Source of the DNA: DASXRU01 sp039933315
GTDB lineage: Bacteria; Acidobacteriota; Blastocatellia; Pyrinomonadales; Pyrinomonadaceae
Assembly (NCBI GenBank): GCA_039933315.1
Contig: JBDTOI010000159.1
Coordinates: 1-9,172, forward strand
DNA: 9,172 nt
Direction: 5' to 3'
The notes beneath the pieces are model-generated. The model was not told the DNA's origin. It did no database searches and saw only the letters and a list, made by a program, of their open reading frames with translations. A program made the position numbers and the translations under genes. Every line of letters begins with the position of its first letter. Position 1 is the stretch's first letter. Below are positions 1 through 6,888 of the stretch, piece by piece.

Positions 1-19
1 TCGCCGTAACAGCAAACCT

Positions 20-120
20 GTCGCAACTCCTTCAGAGTTGCGACAAGACCAACAGCATCTTATCCCCAGGGTTTCAAAGCAAACCCTGGGCTGGAATTAG
101 CCAACGCCTTCGGCGTTAGG
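20..120. repeat. Cluster of three extragenic hairpins
   Basis: Three perfect or near-perfect palindromes lie in about 100 nt, 44 nt beyond the stop codon of the tail-fibre-like gene. Hairpin 1 (20-44) has a 10-bp stem GTCGCAACTC/GAGTTGCGAC with a 5-nt loop. Hairpin 2 (65-90) has a 10-bp stem CCCAGGGTTT/AAACCCTGGG with a 6-nt loop. Hairpin 3 (103-117) has a 6-bp stem AACGCC/GGCGTT with loop TTC, plus partial outer pairing. No U-run follows any of them on either strand, so they do not look like ordinary intrinsic terminators. Read on the minus strand, the order AACGCC hairpin then CCAGCCCAGGGTT hairpin matches the element at the right end of the window, so this is a dispersed repeat and not a chance structure. 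Its function is unknown. Confidence 0.75.
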
Positions 121-163
121 TTCAAACTGCACCAGTACCCTATTTTGATTAGGTAGCCACTGC

Positions 164-2347
164 CTACCTCTGCCGGACCCTGGAGCGGCGACTCGCGACT
201 GTCTCAAGCCGGTGCAGACGATTCTCCAGATCGCTGATCTGTTGTGACTGCCGCGCAACCTTTAGTAGTTGAGATGCCAGTTGATGGTCCTGAGTCTGAA
301 TATGCCGCTGCTGCCTCTGCACTTCGTTTAGCAGCATCGTATTCAAGAAGTGATAGCGCACCGTCTCTGGTTTTCCATCCTCCGCATAGGTCACCAACTC
401 CGGATAAATTTTGGCTACTTCTTCGGCGATCAATCCGTATTGCAACGTGCGATCCCCGTTCACGTATTCCGGCTTGTAAAGGAAAGACACCGGCCGCAAC
501 TGCATCAGCCGGAGACTGGTATTACCCATGTCGCGAATGTCCTGCTTGTAGCGACGCGAGGAAGTAAGCGTGCCCAGTTGGCCGTTGGAGTTAATCAGGA
601 CGTTAACGCCGCTGGCCGAGGTAGCGCCACTGATCCCGGCAATGAAACTTGAAGTATGGGTCCCTTGGGTGCCGATGCGGATGGTGCCGGATTCATTGGC
701 GGCCCCATCCGTAGCCACATAGATGTTGTCACTGCCGCTTACCAGGGCACTTCCCGCCAAATACCCGATTATGATGTTACGTAAACCAGTGGTGTTCGAT
801 AGGCCGGCTCCGAATCCGAAGAAAGAGTTGCTATGACCCGTTGTGTTAGACCCTCCCGTGGCCCCGCCGAAGAAAGAGTTGCAACAACCCGTCGTATTAG
901 CCGAGCCAGTCGCTCTACCGAAGAAAGAATTGACTGCGCCCGTCGTATTAGCCTGGCCCGCCGCGCTACCGAAGAAAGAATTAAATGTGCCCTCCGTATT
1001 AGCCTGGCCCGCCGCGCTACCGAAGAAAGAACTGCCTGCGCCCGTCGTATTAGCCAGCCCGACGGCAAGACCCGCGAAGGTGTTATCAGTGCCCGCGATG
1101 CTGAAGACACGATTTCCGCCAATCCGGTACTGCGTCGACGTGTTGATGTCGCCCACTACATCCAGCTTCGCCGCTGCATTTGGGTTACTCGTTCCTATGC
1201 CTACTCTCCCTGTGTTGGTAACGATAATCCGCTCGACGTTGGCCGTCATGAAACGCAGGCTGGGATTAGGCGCCGTTGCCGATGCGTCCGCTCTGACGTT
1301 GAAGAAGCCCGCGCTGCGCCCAAAGCTGCTGCCTGCGTAGCCGAAGTTGAATGCCGGACCGGCGTTAATGTCCGGGCCCATGCCTGCGAATACATCCTGA
1401 GTGGCGGTGCCGAAGATTTGCAGGTTGCCGGTTTGAGCCACATTGCCCACGACCACATTGCCGTTTGACTCGGTGATTGCCGAGTCGCCCAGCGTGCCCG
1501 CCCCACCTGTCTCCGTCCACTTCGCCACCCGGTTCAGTGTGCCTGTGCCAGCCGCTTTGGTGCCGCCTACGTCCACCGGATCGCCTTTCGCGTCGCGCAC
1601 GGTCAGCTTGCCGCTGGCGGCGTCCAACGTCGTGCCGTCTGAGAATCTGACGCCCTCGGTTACTCGTAACGAACCGGCCACGTCCAGCGTCGCCTCCGGC
1701 TTGTCAGTACCAATGCCGACCTTGCCGTCCTCGGTGATGCGCATGTGCTCTTTGTCTTTACCGGAGAAGAAGTCTCCCATGCGGAACGAGAGCGCTCCGC
1801 GCGTGCGCGCTATCTGTCCATCGGTGCCGTCGTGCGTCACCGCCGTAATAGCTTCTGGTTCACTGTCCTGCAGCACGGTGAGGGCAGGGCCTTCCAGGGG
1901 GCCGATGCTCTGCTGCTGCGCCAGCGAGAGTTGAGCCGCTCCCGCAGTTTCGATAGCCACTTTCTTGTCATTCACCGTCACTAACCCCACCCGTTGGCTC
2001 AAGCGGCCCGACAAGCTCTTACTGGTCAGCACGCAGGCGTACGAGCCGGCCGGCAGACGCTGGCCGGCGCCATCTTGCAGGTGCCAATCCAGCACGTTGC
2101 CGCCACGCAGTTCGGTGTCAAAGAATTTCTGGCCCATCTCGTTGTAAACCTCCAAACGGAGTTGGACCACTGAGCCGGGACTGACAAAGCGCACGCGCTT
2201 AGCGCTAGCGGAGGCGGTCACGACCGGGCCTGAGGCCACTGGTTCCCCGGGTGTCTCAACTGGGGCGCGGTTTTCCTGCGCTAATACCGCAGTGAAGAGA
2301 AAAAGGACAATGAGAGTGCCGCGAATCAAGCGCTGAAGTGTGAACAC
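164..2347 (-). CDS. Secreted tail-fibre-like surface protein with C-terminal peptidase S74 chaperone domain
   Basis: The predicted product is exported and likely forms a trimeric fibre. Numbering here is from the upstream ATG at 2362; subtract 5 for the preferred GTG start. Residues 6-28 form a signal peptide ending AVLA/Q. Residues about 65-130 resemble a FlgD-type Ig domain. Two VGIGT..P...LDV.G motifs, typical of cellular tail-fibre proteins, sit at about 215-230 and 387-405. Residues 427-545 are seven 17-residue repeats of the NSFFGxAxGxANTTG type, of which the last is degenerate. Residues about 600-690 are the S74 intramolecular chaperone, with the SSRRYK motif giving the Ser601/Lys606 pair known from endosialidase-type autocleavage. 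A heptad-like tail follows to the C-terminus. GTG at 2347 is preferred as start because GGAGGAG lies 6 nt upstream, whereas the ATG at 2362 has no Shine-Dalgarno. By family knowledge the S74 domain drives trimerisation and then cuts itself off. The fibre's target is unknown. No phage genes are nearby, so this is more likely a cell-surface protein than a prophage remnant. Confidence 0.88.
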   Translation of the reverse strand: MFTLQRLIRGTLIVLFLFTAVLAQENRAPVETPGEPVASGPVVTASASAKRVRFVSPGSVVQLRLEVYNEMGQKFFDTELRGGNVLDWHLQDGAGQRLPAGSYACVLTSKSLSGRLSQRVGLVTVNDKKVAIETAGAAQLSLAQQQSIGPLEGPALTVLQDSEPEAITAVTHDGTDGQIARTRGALSFRMGDFFSGKDKEHMRITEDGKVGIGTDKPEATLDVAGSLRVTEGVRFSDGTTLDAASGKLTVRDAKGDPVDVGGTKAAGTGTLNRVAKWTETGGAGTLGDSAITESNGNVVVGNVAQTGNLQIFGTATQDVFAGMGPDINAGPAFNFGYAGSSFGRSAGFFNVRADASATAPNPSLRFMTANVERIIVTNTGRVGIGTSNPNAAAKLDVVGDINTSTQYRIGGNRVFSIAGTDNTFAGLAVGLANTTGAGSSFFGSAAGQANTEGTFNSFFGSAAGQANTTGAVNSFFGRATGSANTTGCCNSFFGGATGGSNTTGHSNSFFGFGAGLSNTTGLRNIIIGYLAGSALVSGSDNIYVATDGAANESGTIRIGTQGTHTSSFIAGISGATSASGVNVLINSNGQLGTLTSSRRYKQDIRDMGNTSLRLMQLRPVSFLYKPEYVNGDRTLQYGLIAEEVAKIYPELVTYAEDGKPETVRYHFLNTMLLNEVQRQQRHIQTQDHQLASQLLKVARQSQQISDLENRLHRLETVASRRSRVRQR
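728..1084 (-). repeat. Seven in-frame 51-bp tandem repeats within the tail-fibre-like gene
   Basis: Seven consecutive 51-bp units encode 17-residue repeats (N-S-F-F-G-x-A-x-G-x-A-N-T-T-G-x-x). The first and last units have drifted (NTFAG and NIIIG starts). Two neighbouring units share an exact 37-nt match at 51-bp spacing (944-980 and 995-1031), which points to recent duplication. Such repeats occur in the shafts of tail-fibre and trimeric-adhesin-like proteins, where each unit adds length to a beta-structured stalk. Because 51 is a multiple of 3, gain or loss of units keeps the frame, so the fibre length could vary between strains. The repetition also keeps several other frames open on both strands. 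Those are shadows. Confidence 0.85.
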
Positions 2348-2353
2348 TTTGAT

Positions 2354-2360
2354 CTCCTCC
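2354..2360 (-). promoter_or_regulatory. Shine-Dalgarno that decides a GTG start
   Basis: On the minus strand GGAGGAG is followed by a 6-nt spacer ATCAAA and then GTG at 2347. The SD overlaps the codons of an upstream in-frame ATG (2360-2362). That ATG is preceded by CATCTTTCCCC, which has no ribosome-binding character. The GTG start also gives a cleaner signal peptide, beginning MFTLQRLIRG. Confidence 0.65.
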
Positions 2361-2440
2361 ATGGGGAAAGATGTCTACCTTTACTGAGTTCCACTCCGAT
2401 AAGACATTCTGGAGAAAACATTTCCGGAAGGTTGTAGAGT

Positions 2441-2472
2441 TGTAGGAGTGTCCCTCCGTGGGCACCCCTCTT
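2441..2472 (+). repeat. REP-like palindrome, copy 1 (forward, divergent sequence)
   Basis: A GTAG tetranucleotide (2442-2445) heads an imperfect hairpin with a 24-nt core at 2445-2468. The left arm GGAGTG-T-CCC pairs with GGG-CACCCC around the loop TCCGT, with one bulged T and one A/C mismatch. It keeps the length, the GTAG head, the central CTCCGTGG and the CCCCTCTT tail of the copy at 8659-8689, although many stem bases differ. It lies between the CHAT gene and the tail-fibre-like gene and forms an inverted pair with copy 2. Together with the 76-nt spacer, which contains an AATGGTTTTTTCCC stretch but no gene, it fills this gap. Confidence 0.65.
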
Positions 2473-2547
2473 CGATCAAGGTTCAACCTGGCAGATTTGC
2501 AGGCAAGGGAAGGGGGAATGGTTTTTTCCCGGAGAGACCTACGGACC

Positions 2548-2578
2548 GGGGGGGGCGGCCACGGAGTGCCGCCCTACA
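2548..2578 (-). repeat. REP-like palindrome, copy 2 (inverted)
   Basis: On the minus strand GTAG (2577-2574) begins four bases after the TGA of the CHAT gene. It heads the stem GGGCGG / CCGCCC, with an inner stem CAC/GTG and loop TCC; one bulged base separates the two stems. The far side runs into eight consecutive G on the plus strand (2548-2555), a slippage-prone tract. It is nearly identical in its core to the copy at 8659-8689. The position directly after a stop codon is typical of repetitive extragenic palindromes. It could protect the 3' end of the upstream mRNA, although no U-run follows. Confidence 0.75.
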
Positions 2579-2581
2579 AGG

Positions 2582-5500
2582 TCAGCGCTTCCCGGCAAGG
2601 TTGGCCCATTCGCCGGACTGAATGAAGTTGGCCCAGTAGAAGGGATGAAGCTTCGGATTTCGTCTGAGCATGTCGAGTTGTACGTGCCTTAAAGCCTCGC
2701 CGCGACCCAGGCCCGACCTGAGATTCTTGTAGTAGCTAGTCATCAATGTGCGCGTCGAGTAATCGCTGATGGGCCAGAGACTCATGACCAGAGACTCCGC
2801 CCCCGCCAGCGCGAAGGCGCGGCGCAATCCGTAGACCCCTTCGCCGTTTCGCACTTCGCCCAGGCCCGTGTCGCAGGCCGATAGAACCACCAGCTTCGTG
2901 CCCCACAGGTTTAGTCCCGATGCTTCGAGGGCGGTCAGGACGCCGTCGTCTTTGCCGCTGCTCCGCAAGTTTGCGCCTGCCAGCGCCAGCCCTGAACGCA
3001 ACAAGGGATTGTCTATTCTGGCGTTGCCACCCGTACCGCGCGGGGCCCCAGGCGGGTTAACGGTGGCTGCGGCCTCTTGCAGGAAGAAGCCGTGCGTGGC
3101 GAGATGCAGAATGCGAGGCGCGACGACCTGCTTGAGCGCGGATTCAGTCGCCTGCGTCCCGATCAGGAGATTCATATCTGAAAAAAGCTTTCCGATGGAA
3201 CGCGCTTCTTCCGCCGTGCCCCCGAGTGGCGCAAAGTAGACTTCGGACAGATCGCGTGCGTTGGTAACGCCGCGGCGGCCACTGTTACGCCCCGCCGGTT
3301 TCGTGGTTGCATCTGCTCTAAGCGGTAACTCTAAAGCAGGTTCGCCAAATAACGGGTCCGCCATCGCCAACGGGTTGCTCTTGCTCGCTCGCGCTACCTG
3401 CATGCGCAACAGATCGCGTCCGCTGGTGAGATAGTTGACGGAAAAACCCTGAATCAAATAGCGTCCTTGACCATCTAATAATGCTTCAAAGGGAATCAGA
3501 TTTAGCGCACCATCCGGTGAAATCAGTAATTGATTCGCGTCCCCCAACAACGCGCGGATAGGTTGCATAACCTTCTCATCAAGCGACCGAGAGAGCTCCC
3601 GCACTTCGCGCCTCAGCGGATCGCCGAGCGCCAGGCGCATTGAGGCAATGGCCTCGTCAATCGATTTCGCATCGCCGAGATCACGCCAGCGAACCTCTCC
3701 TTTCTGTCGTAGCACGCAAGCAACATAATGAGGCTCTTTATAGGCATCGCTGTTGCTTTCAGCCTTCGGGTCGAAGGGGCGATAGACGGCAAACTCGATT
3801 AACGCGGCATTGGCTGGAATTGCGCCTTGAACGGCGGCGAGCGTAACGGGTTGCGACGCGGCGCGAAACTCCGCGCTGCGAAGGCTTATTTCTCCTTCAA
3901 GCTTTTCCTTTTGCTCTTCGAGATCGCTGACTTTCTTCTGATGCTCTTCAAAAGACATGCTCAGCGGCCCGTTGAGGACGAGGCGAGCCAGTTGTTCTGT
4001 AGTGTCGTTGAATTGTTTGAGCAGCGCCTGTTCCTTAGGAGTTGACCGTTGCCGGAGTGATGCGAAGCTCTCCGACATCGCATCAAGCAACCGTCCCTTG
4101 CGCTGTAACAACACCAGGGCTGCCAAAGCACTGGCGGCTCCGTCGTTCGGCGCGAGATCGAGGTTCAGCGAGAGTGTTCGCTCAGTTCGCTCGGCCATCG
4201 ATCTCAGGTACTGCAATTTCTGCCGCTCAGCCCCGATCGCCAGGTTCATCTCAATGTTGCGTTCGATGACCGCATCCACACGCGCTTGAAACTTTATGGC
4301 CTCCGCGATGTTACCTTGCGCGGCATAGGTTTTGGCGATGTTGCCGAGTGATAACAAAGTGAAGGGGTGGTAGGGTCCGTTGGTTTTCTCAGAAATGGTC
4401 AGCACTTGCAGGTGCGCTTTTAGAGATTTCGCATACTCGCCTCGGGCCCGATAAATGTTCGCGATTCCGTTCAGAGTTATTGCCAGCCGGGGGTTCTCCG
4501 GCCCGAAGGCTTTTTCAAGGATCGCTATTGCCCTCCGGTAGTAATCTTCCGCCTTAACGTAGTCTTTTCTTTCGCGGGCGATTCTGCCCAGATTGTGCAG
4601 GTTCACTACATGAAAAATATTCGCCGGCCCGTAGACTTTTTCGTTGAGCGCCTGTGAGCGAAGTAGTAATGGCTCGGCCTGGTCATAATCACCTTTGTCC
4701 GTGTAGAAAACTCCCAGTTCGTTAAGGGCATCGCCGTAGAAGGCGTCTTCCGGAAAGCTAGCCTTTTCCGCAATTATTAACGCGCGTTGCAACAACTGTT
4801 CCCTCTTTTTAGAGTCCCTCGTAACTCGCGCCAGAACCAAAAGGCAGTGGGACACAAAAGGGTGCTCTGGCCCGAACGTTTTCTGGCTGACTTCAACTGT
4901 GCGTTCGGCCAACCGTTCTGCTTTGGCTAATTCGTTCGTCTCAACATACGTCCAGGCGAGCTGTCTGCTGATCTCGAGCGTTTGGAAGTGGTCTGGCCCC
5001 AATGTCTTCGCACTGATAGCCAGGGCGCGTTCGTCCAACGTTATGGATTTGGCATGATCCTGTTTCTGCCAGTAGTACCAGGCAAGCCTATGCAGCAGGT
5101 TGGCAACGTATGGGTGTTCCGCTCCCAGGACATCCTCACTGAGGAGTAACGCACTTTCGGTGAATCGACGGACGTCGTCGTAGTTTCCGGCAAAGGTTGC
5201 GCTGCTCGAAGCCTCATTGAGTCTGCGCGCTTCGTGCAACGCACTGTCGATTTTTGTGGCGGCGCGAACCTCGGCGATGCGAATCTGGTATTGTCCCGCC
5301 GGGGCGCTCTTTGAGGTTCTCTCAATGCTCAGCCAATAGCTTCCAGAGGCTTCAGCGACCATCTCGACGGTTTCTTCACCCTGACTCCTAAAGTCGCTGT
5401 TGAAAAACGTGACGACCTTTCCGTCCATTCCTCGCAGGTAGACGATGACATCAATACCGCGTTGTTCGACAACTACCTTTGCGTATTGACCTTCGGTCAG

Positions 5501-5776
5501 CGAGATTTTATAAACGTGCTCCTCCCCACCAGCCATTTGCCGCTCGACCGCCCGGCCCGGTTCGAGCGTCGTGACCTCCGGCGTGCGCTGAGCGCCCGTG
5601 CTTTGTTGTCGTAGTGCTGAAAGCGTTGCAGAGGGTTGATGACCACGTCCCATTGCCTGTGCGTCTGGACAGGAGGCGCCTTGAAGCCAGAGCGCGCTCA
5701 GTAGAAGAGTAAGAAGACGCAGCCGTCTTAGGCCCAGGACGATTGGTCTCGGGTGACCGAACGTGCGTTTGAACAT
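2582..5776 (-). CDS. Exported TPR-CHAT domain protein (caspase-like protease candidate)
   Basis: The product has 1064 residues. Residues 1-41 form a signal peptide: an Arg-rich start, the hydrophobic stretch LLTLLLSALWL, and AQA as a cleavage site. It is therefore probably periplasmic or surface-associated. Residues about 70-170 look like a pre-peptidase C-terminal type beta domain. Residues about 180-510 hold a run of TPRs of the kinesin-light-chain/TPR_10-12 style, with recurring (Y/F)GPxHP linkers. Residues about 510-640 are helical with a coiled coil near 610-640. Residues about 740-1064 form the CHAT domain (caspase HetF associated with TPRs), with the expected catalytic His895 in LATHGFF and Cys968 in LSACDTGLGE. 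By family, CHAT domains are caspase-fold cysteine proteases. Substrate and trigger here are unknown. The start is supported by GAGG 7 nt upstream of the ATG. It follows a sigma and a membrane coiled-coil gene with short gaps, so co-transcription is likely. Confidence 0.92.
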   Translation of the reverse strand: MFKRTFGHPRPIVLGLRRLRLLTLLLSALWLQGASCPDAQAMGRGHQPSATLSALRQQSTGAQRTPEVTTLEPGRAVERQMAGGEEHVYKISLTEGQYAKVVVEQRGIDVIVYLRGMDGKVVTFFNSDFRSQGEETVEMVAEASGSYWLSIERTSKSAPAGQYQIRIAEVRAATKIDSALHEARRLNEASSSATFAGNYDDVRRFTESALLLSEDVLGAEHPYVANLLHRLAWYYWQKQDHAKSITLDERALAISAKTLGPDHFQTLEISRQLAWTYVETNELAKAERLAERTVEVSQKTFGPEHPFVSHCLLVLARVTRDSKKREQLLQRALIIAEKASFPEDAFYGDALNELGVFYTDKGDYDQAEPLLLRSQALNEKVYGPANIFHVVNLHNLGRIARERKDYVKAEDYYRRAIAILEKAFGPENPRLAITLNGIANIYRARGEYAKSLKAHLQVLTISEKTNGPYHPFTLLSLGNIAKTYAAQGNIAEAIKFQARVDAVIERNIEMNLAIGAERQKLQYLRSMAERTERTLSLNLDLAPNDGAASALAALVLLQRKGRLLDAMSESFASLRQRSTPKEQALLKQFNDTTEQLARLVLNGPLSMSFEEHQKKVSDLEEQKEKLEGEISLRSAEFRAASQPVTLAAVQGAIPANAALIEFAVYRPFDPKAESNSDAYKEPHYVACVLRQKGEVRWRDLGDAKSIDEAIASMRLALGDPLRREVRELSRSLDEKVMQPIRALLGDANQLLISPDGALNLIPFEALLDGQGRYLIQGFSVNYLTSGRDLLRMQVARASKSNPLAMADPLFGEPALELPLRADATTKPAGRNSGRRGVTNARDLSEVYFAPLGGTAEEARSIGKLFSDMNLLIGTQATESALKQVVAPRILHLATHGFFLQEAAATVNPPGAPRGTGGNARIDNPLLRSGLALAGANLRSSGKDDGVLTALEASGLNLWGTKLVVLSACDTGLGEVRNGEGVYGLRRAFALAGAESLVMSLWPISDYSTRTLMTSYYKNLRSGLGRGEALRHVQLDMLRRNPKLHPFYWANFIQSGEWANLAGKR

Positions 5777-5783
5777 CCACCCA

Positions 5784-5787
5784 CCTC
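5784..5787 (-). promoter_or_regulatory. Ribosome binding site of the CHAT gene
   Basis: GAGG on the minus strand lies 7 nt before the ATG at 5776, supporting that start. It sits inside a purine-rich stretch CGAGGTGGGTGG. Confidence 0.55.
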
Positions 5788-5817
5788 GTTTCTGATCTCT
5801 CGTGAATTGGGTTTCTG
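5788..5817 (-). promoter_or_regulatory. Direct repeat upstream of the CHAT gene
   Basis: The heptamer CAGAAAC occurs twice on the minus strand, at 5811-5817 and 5788-5794. The copies are 23 bp apart, a little over two helical turns, and the downstream copy directly abuts the Shine-Dalgarno. It could be a regulator-binding site or part of a promoter, but seven-base repeats arise by chance and no -10-like box is convincing. Treat this as a weak candidate. Confidence 0.2.
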
Positions 5818-5840
5818 CGTGACGTCGAATAATGAGCCTT

Positions 5841-6830
5841 TTATTTCACAACTCTGAAGGGATAGTTGCCTACAATCTCAGACGTGCCCCCGGAAATACC
5901 GGTGACCGTTAGAAGGTAGTGTCGCGGCTTCAACAAATCAGCGCGAAAGCTGGCTGCGAGGGACTTTCGCTCCCCTTTGACCGTGGGCTTGAGACTTCCG
6001 CTACGCCAAAGCGTTTGATTGCCGGCGGGATCGATCAACGCCACGCGATAAGCTGAGTAATCTGTGGCTTCAAGTTGGAGTTGTGCCGCTACCTGACTGC
6101 TACCCGGTTTGATGGAGATAGTGGGAACCTGGCTCGCGCCGCGCAGGGGTGGCGCAAGAATCAGAGAGACAATACTGCCTTCCCGGGATGACTTAGCGCC
6201 CGCCGGGGTTTGCTTCAGCTCTTGTCCCAAACGTTCTTGTTCCTGCCGCACTCGCGCCAGCTCTTGCTCGGTCTGCGTGTTGTTTGCCCGCTGCGTCTCG
6301 AGCTGCTTTTGCAGTTCCAGTTCGCGCCGGGCCAGCACCTCGCGCCGCGCCTGCACTTGCGACATTTCCTGTCGCAAACGCACGTTATCAAACACCAGCC
6401 AACTGCCGGCGATCACCAGCGCCAGCGCTGCCAGGGCCGCGCCCCACTGCAGAGCCAGCCGCGGCGCGAAGAAGTCGCTTACGGCCGAAAACCATCCGGC
6501 GCCCTTCCTGACTCGCGCTGTTTTCCCGGTGAGTCCCGCAGTTTGCACACTGGCTTCCTTCAGAGCGAACACCTGGAATGCCTGCGCGAACTTTACTTTC
6601 TCGCGCCTCAGCGGCGAGGCGAGGTAATAAGTCTTGAACTGATCCAAAACGGTGCCACTTAGTTCGTTCTGCACGTAAGCGTCGATCAAATCGCTTTCGG
6701 CGATCCTCAGCGCTTCCGCGAATTCGTCATCGGTAAGGCCCAACTCATCCAGACGCTCCGCCTCCGAGTCAGGCAGAGCCCCGAGCAGATAGCGTTGCAG
6801 CGTTTGATCGTTGTGCGTCTCTTTACTCAT
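5841..6830 (-). CDS. Putative anti-sigma-like single-pass membrane protein with coiled coil
   Basis: The product has 329 residues and contains no cysteine at all. Residues about 8-85 are helical (LQRYLLGALPDSEAERLDE, then AESDLIDAYVQNELS, then a YYLASPLRREKVKFA stretch). This resembles the zinc-less anti-sigma-like N-terminal module common in acidobacterial proteins next to ECF sigma genes. Residues about 126-147 form one transmembrane helix (WGAALAALALVIAGSWLVF). Residues about 148-207 form a charged, Gln/Glu/Arg-rich coiled coil. Residues about 219-329 look like a beta-sandwich ending in YPFRVV. The predicted topology is N-terminus in the cytosol and C-terminal domain outside. The inferred role is to hold the upstream-encoded sigma factor and sense something in the envelope. 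The classical zinc-finger motif HxxxCxxC is absent, so the anti-sigma role is not proven. The gene starts 58 nt after the sigma gene; an in-frame stop just upstream fixes the ATG as the earliest start, although no clear SD is seen. Confidence 0.75.
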   Translation of the reverse strand: MSKETHNDQTLQRYLLGALPDSEAERLDELGLTDDEFAEALRIAESDLIDAYVQNELSGTVLDQFKTYYLASPLRREKVKFAQAFQVFALKEASVQTAGLTGKTARVRKGAGWFSAVSDFFAPRLALQWGAALAALALVIAGSWLVFDNVRLRQEMSQVQARREVLARRELELQKQLETQRANNTQTEQELARVRQEQERLGQELKQTPAGAKSSREGSIVSLILAPPLRGASQVPTISIKPGSSQVAAQLQLEATDYSAYRVALIDPAGNQTLWRSGSLKPTVKGERKSLAASFRADLLKPRHYLLTVTGISGGTSEIVGNYPFRVVK

Positions 6831-6888
6831 CGTGGATCAGAATGATAGTCACTCGCCCAAACTCATTAGACAATCTTCCGAAAAGCTT

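Noticed and set aside
151..169. AGGTAG/CTACCT hairpin over the fibre gene stop codon as terminator
   Set aside because: The stem is only 6 bp with a 7-nt loop and is followed by AATCAAAATAGG on the minus strand, so no U-tract.
833..1468. Long plus-strand open frames opposite the fibre gene, with repetitive Arg/Lys/Pro-rich products
   Set aside because: They are the complement of the 51-bp repeats, which stay open in several frames because the unit length is a multiple of three. There is no SD, no family resemblance and no independent coding signal.
164..2347. Prophage tail gene module
   Set aside because: S74 and tail-fibre motifs are present, but so is a signal peptide, and no other structural, lysis or integrase gene is visible in the window.
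2256..2486. Small minus-strand frame across the fibre gene start
   Set aside because: It overlaps the fibre gene in another frame and includes REP sequence; no SD or recognisable product.
2441..2580. Intrinsic terminator after the CHAT gene
   Set aside because: The hairpins are strong, but no U-run follows on the minus strand; the T6 near 2523 is on the plus strand, where no gene needs it.
5508..5780. Alternative minus-strand frames at the start of the CHAT gene (also 5041-5325)
   Set aside because: They overlap the well-supported signal peptide and TPR coding region in another frame and have no family features.
5841..6830. Phage-type or sporulation coiled-coil protein
   Set aside because: The coiled coil alone is not diagnostic; the N-terminal module and the position after a sigma gene favour an anti-sigma-like role.
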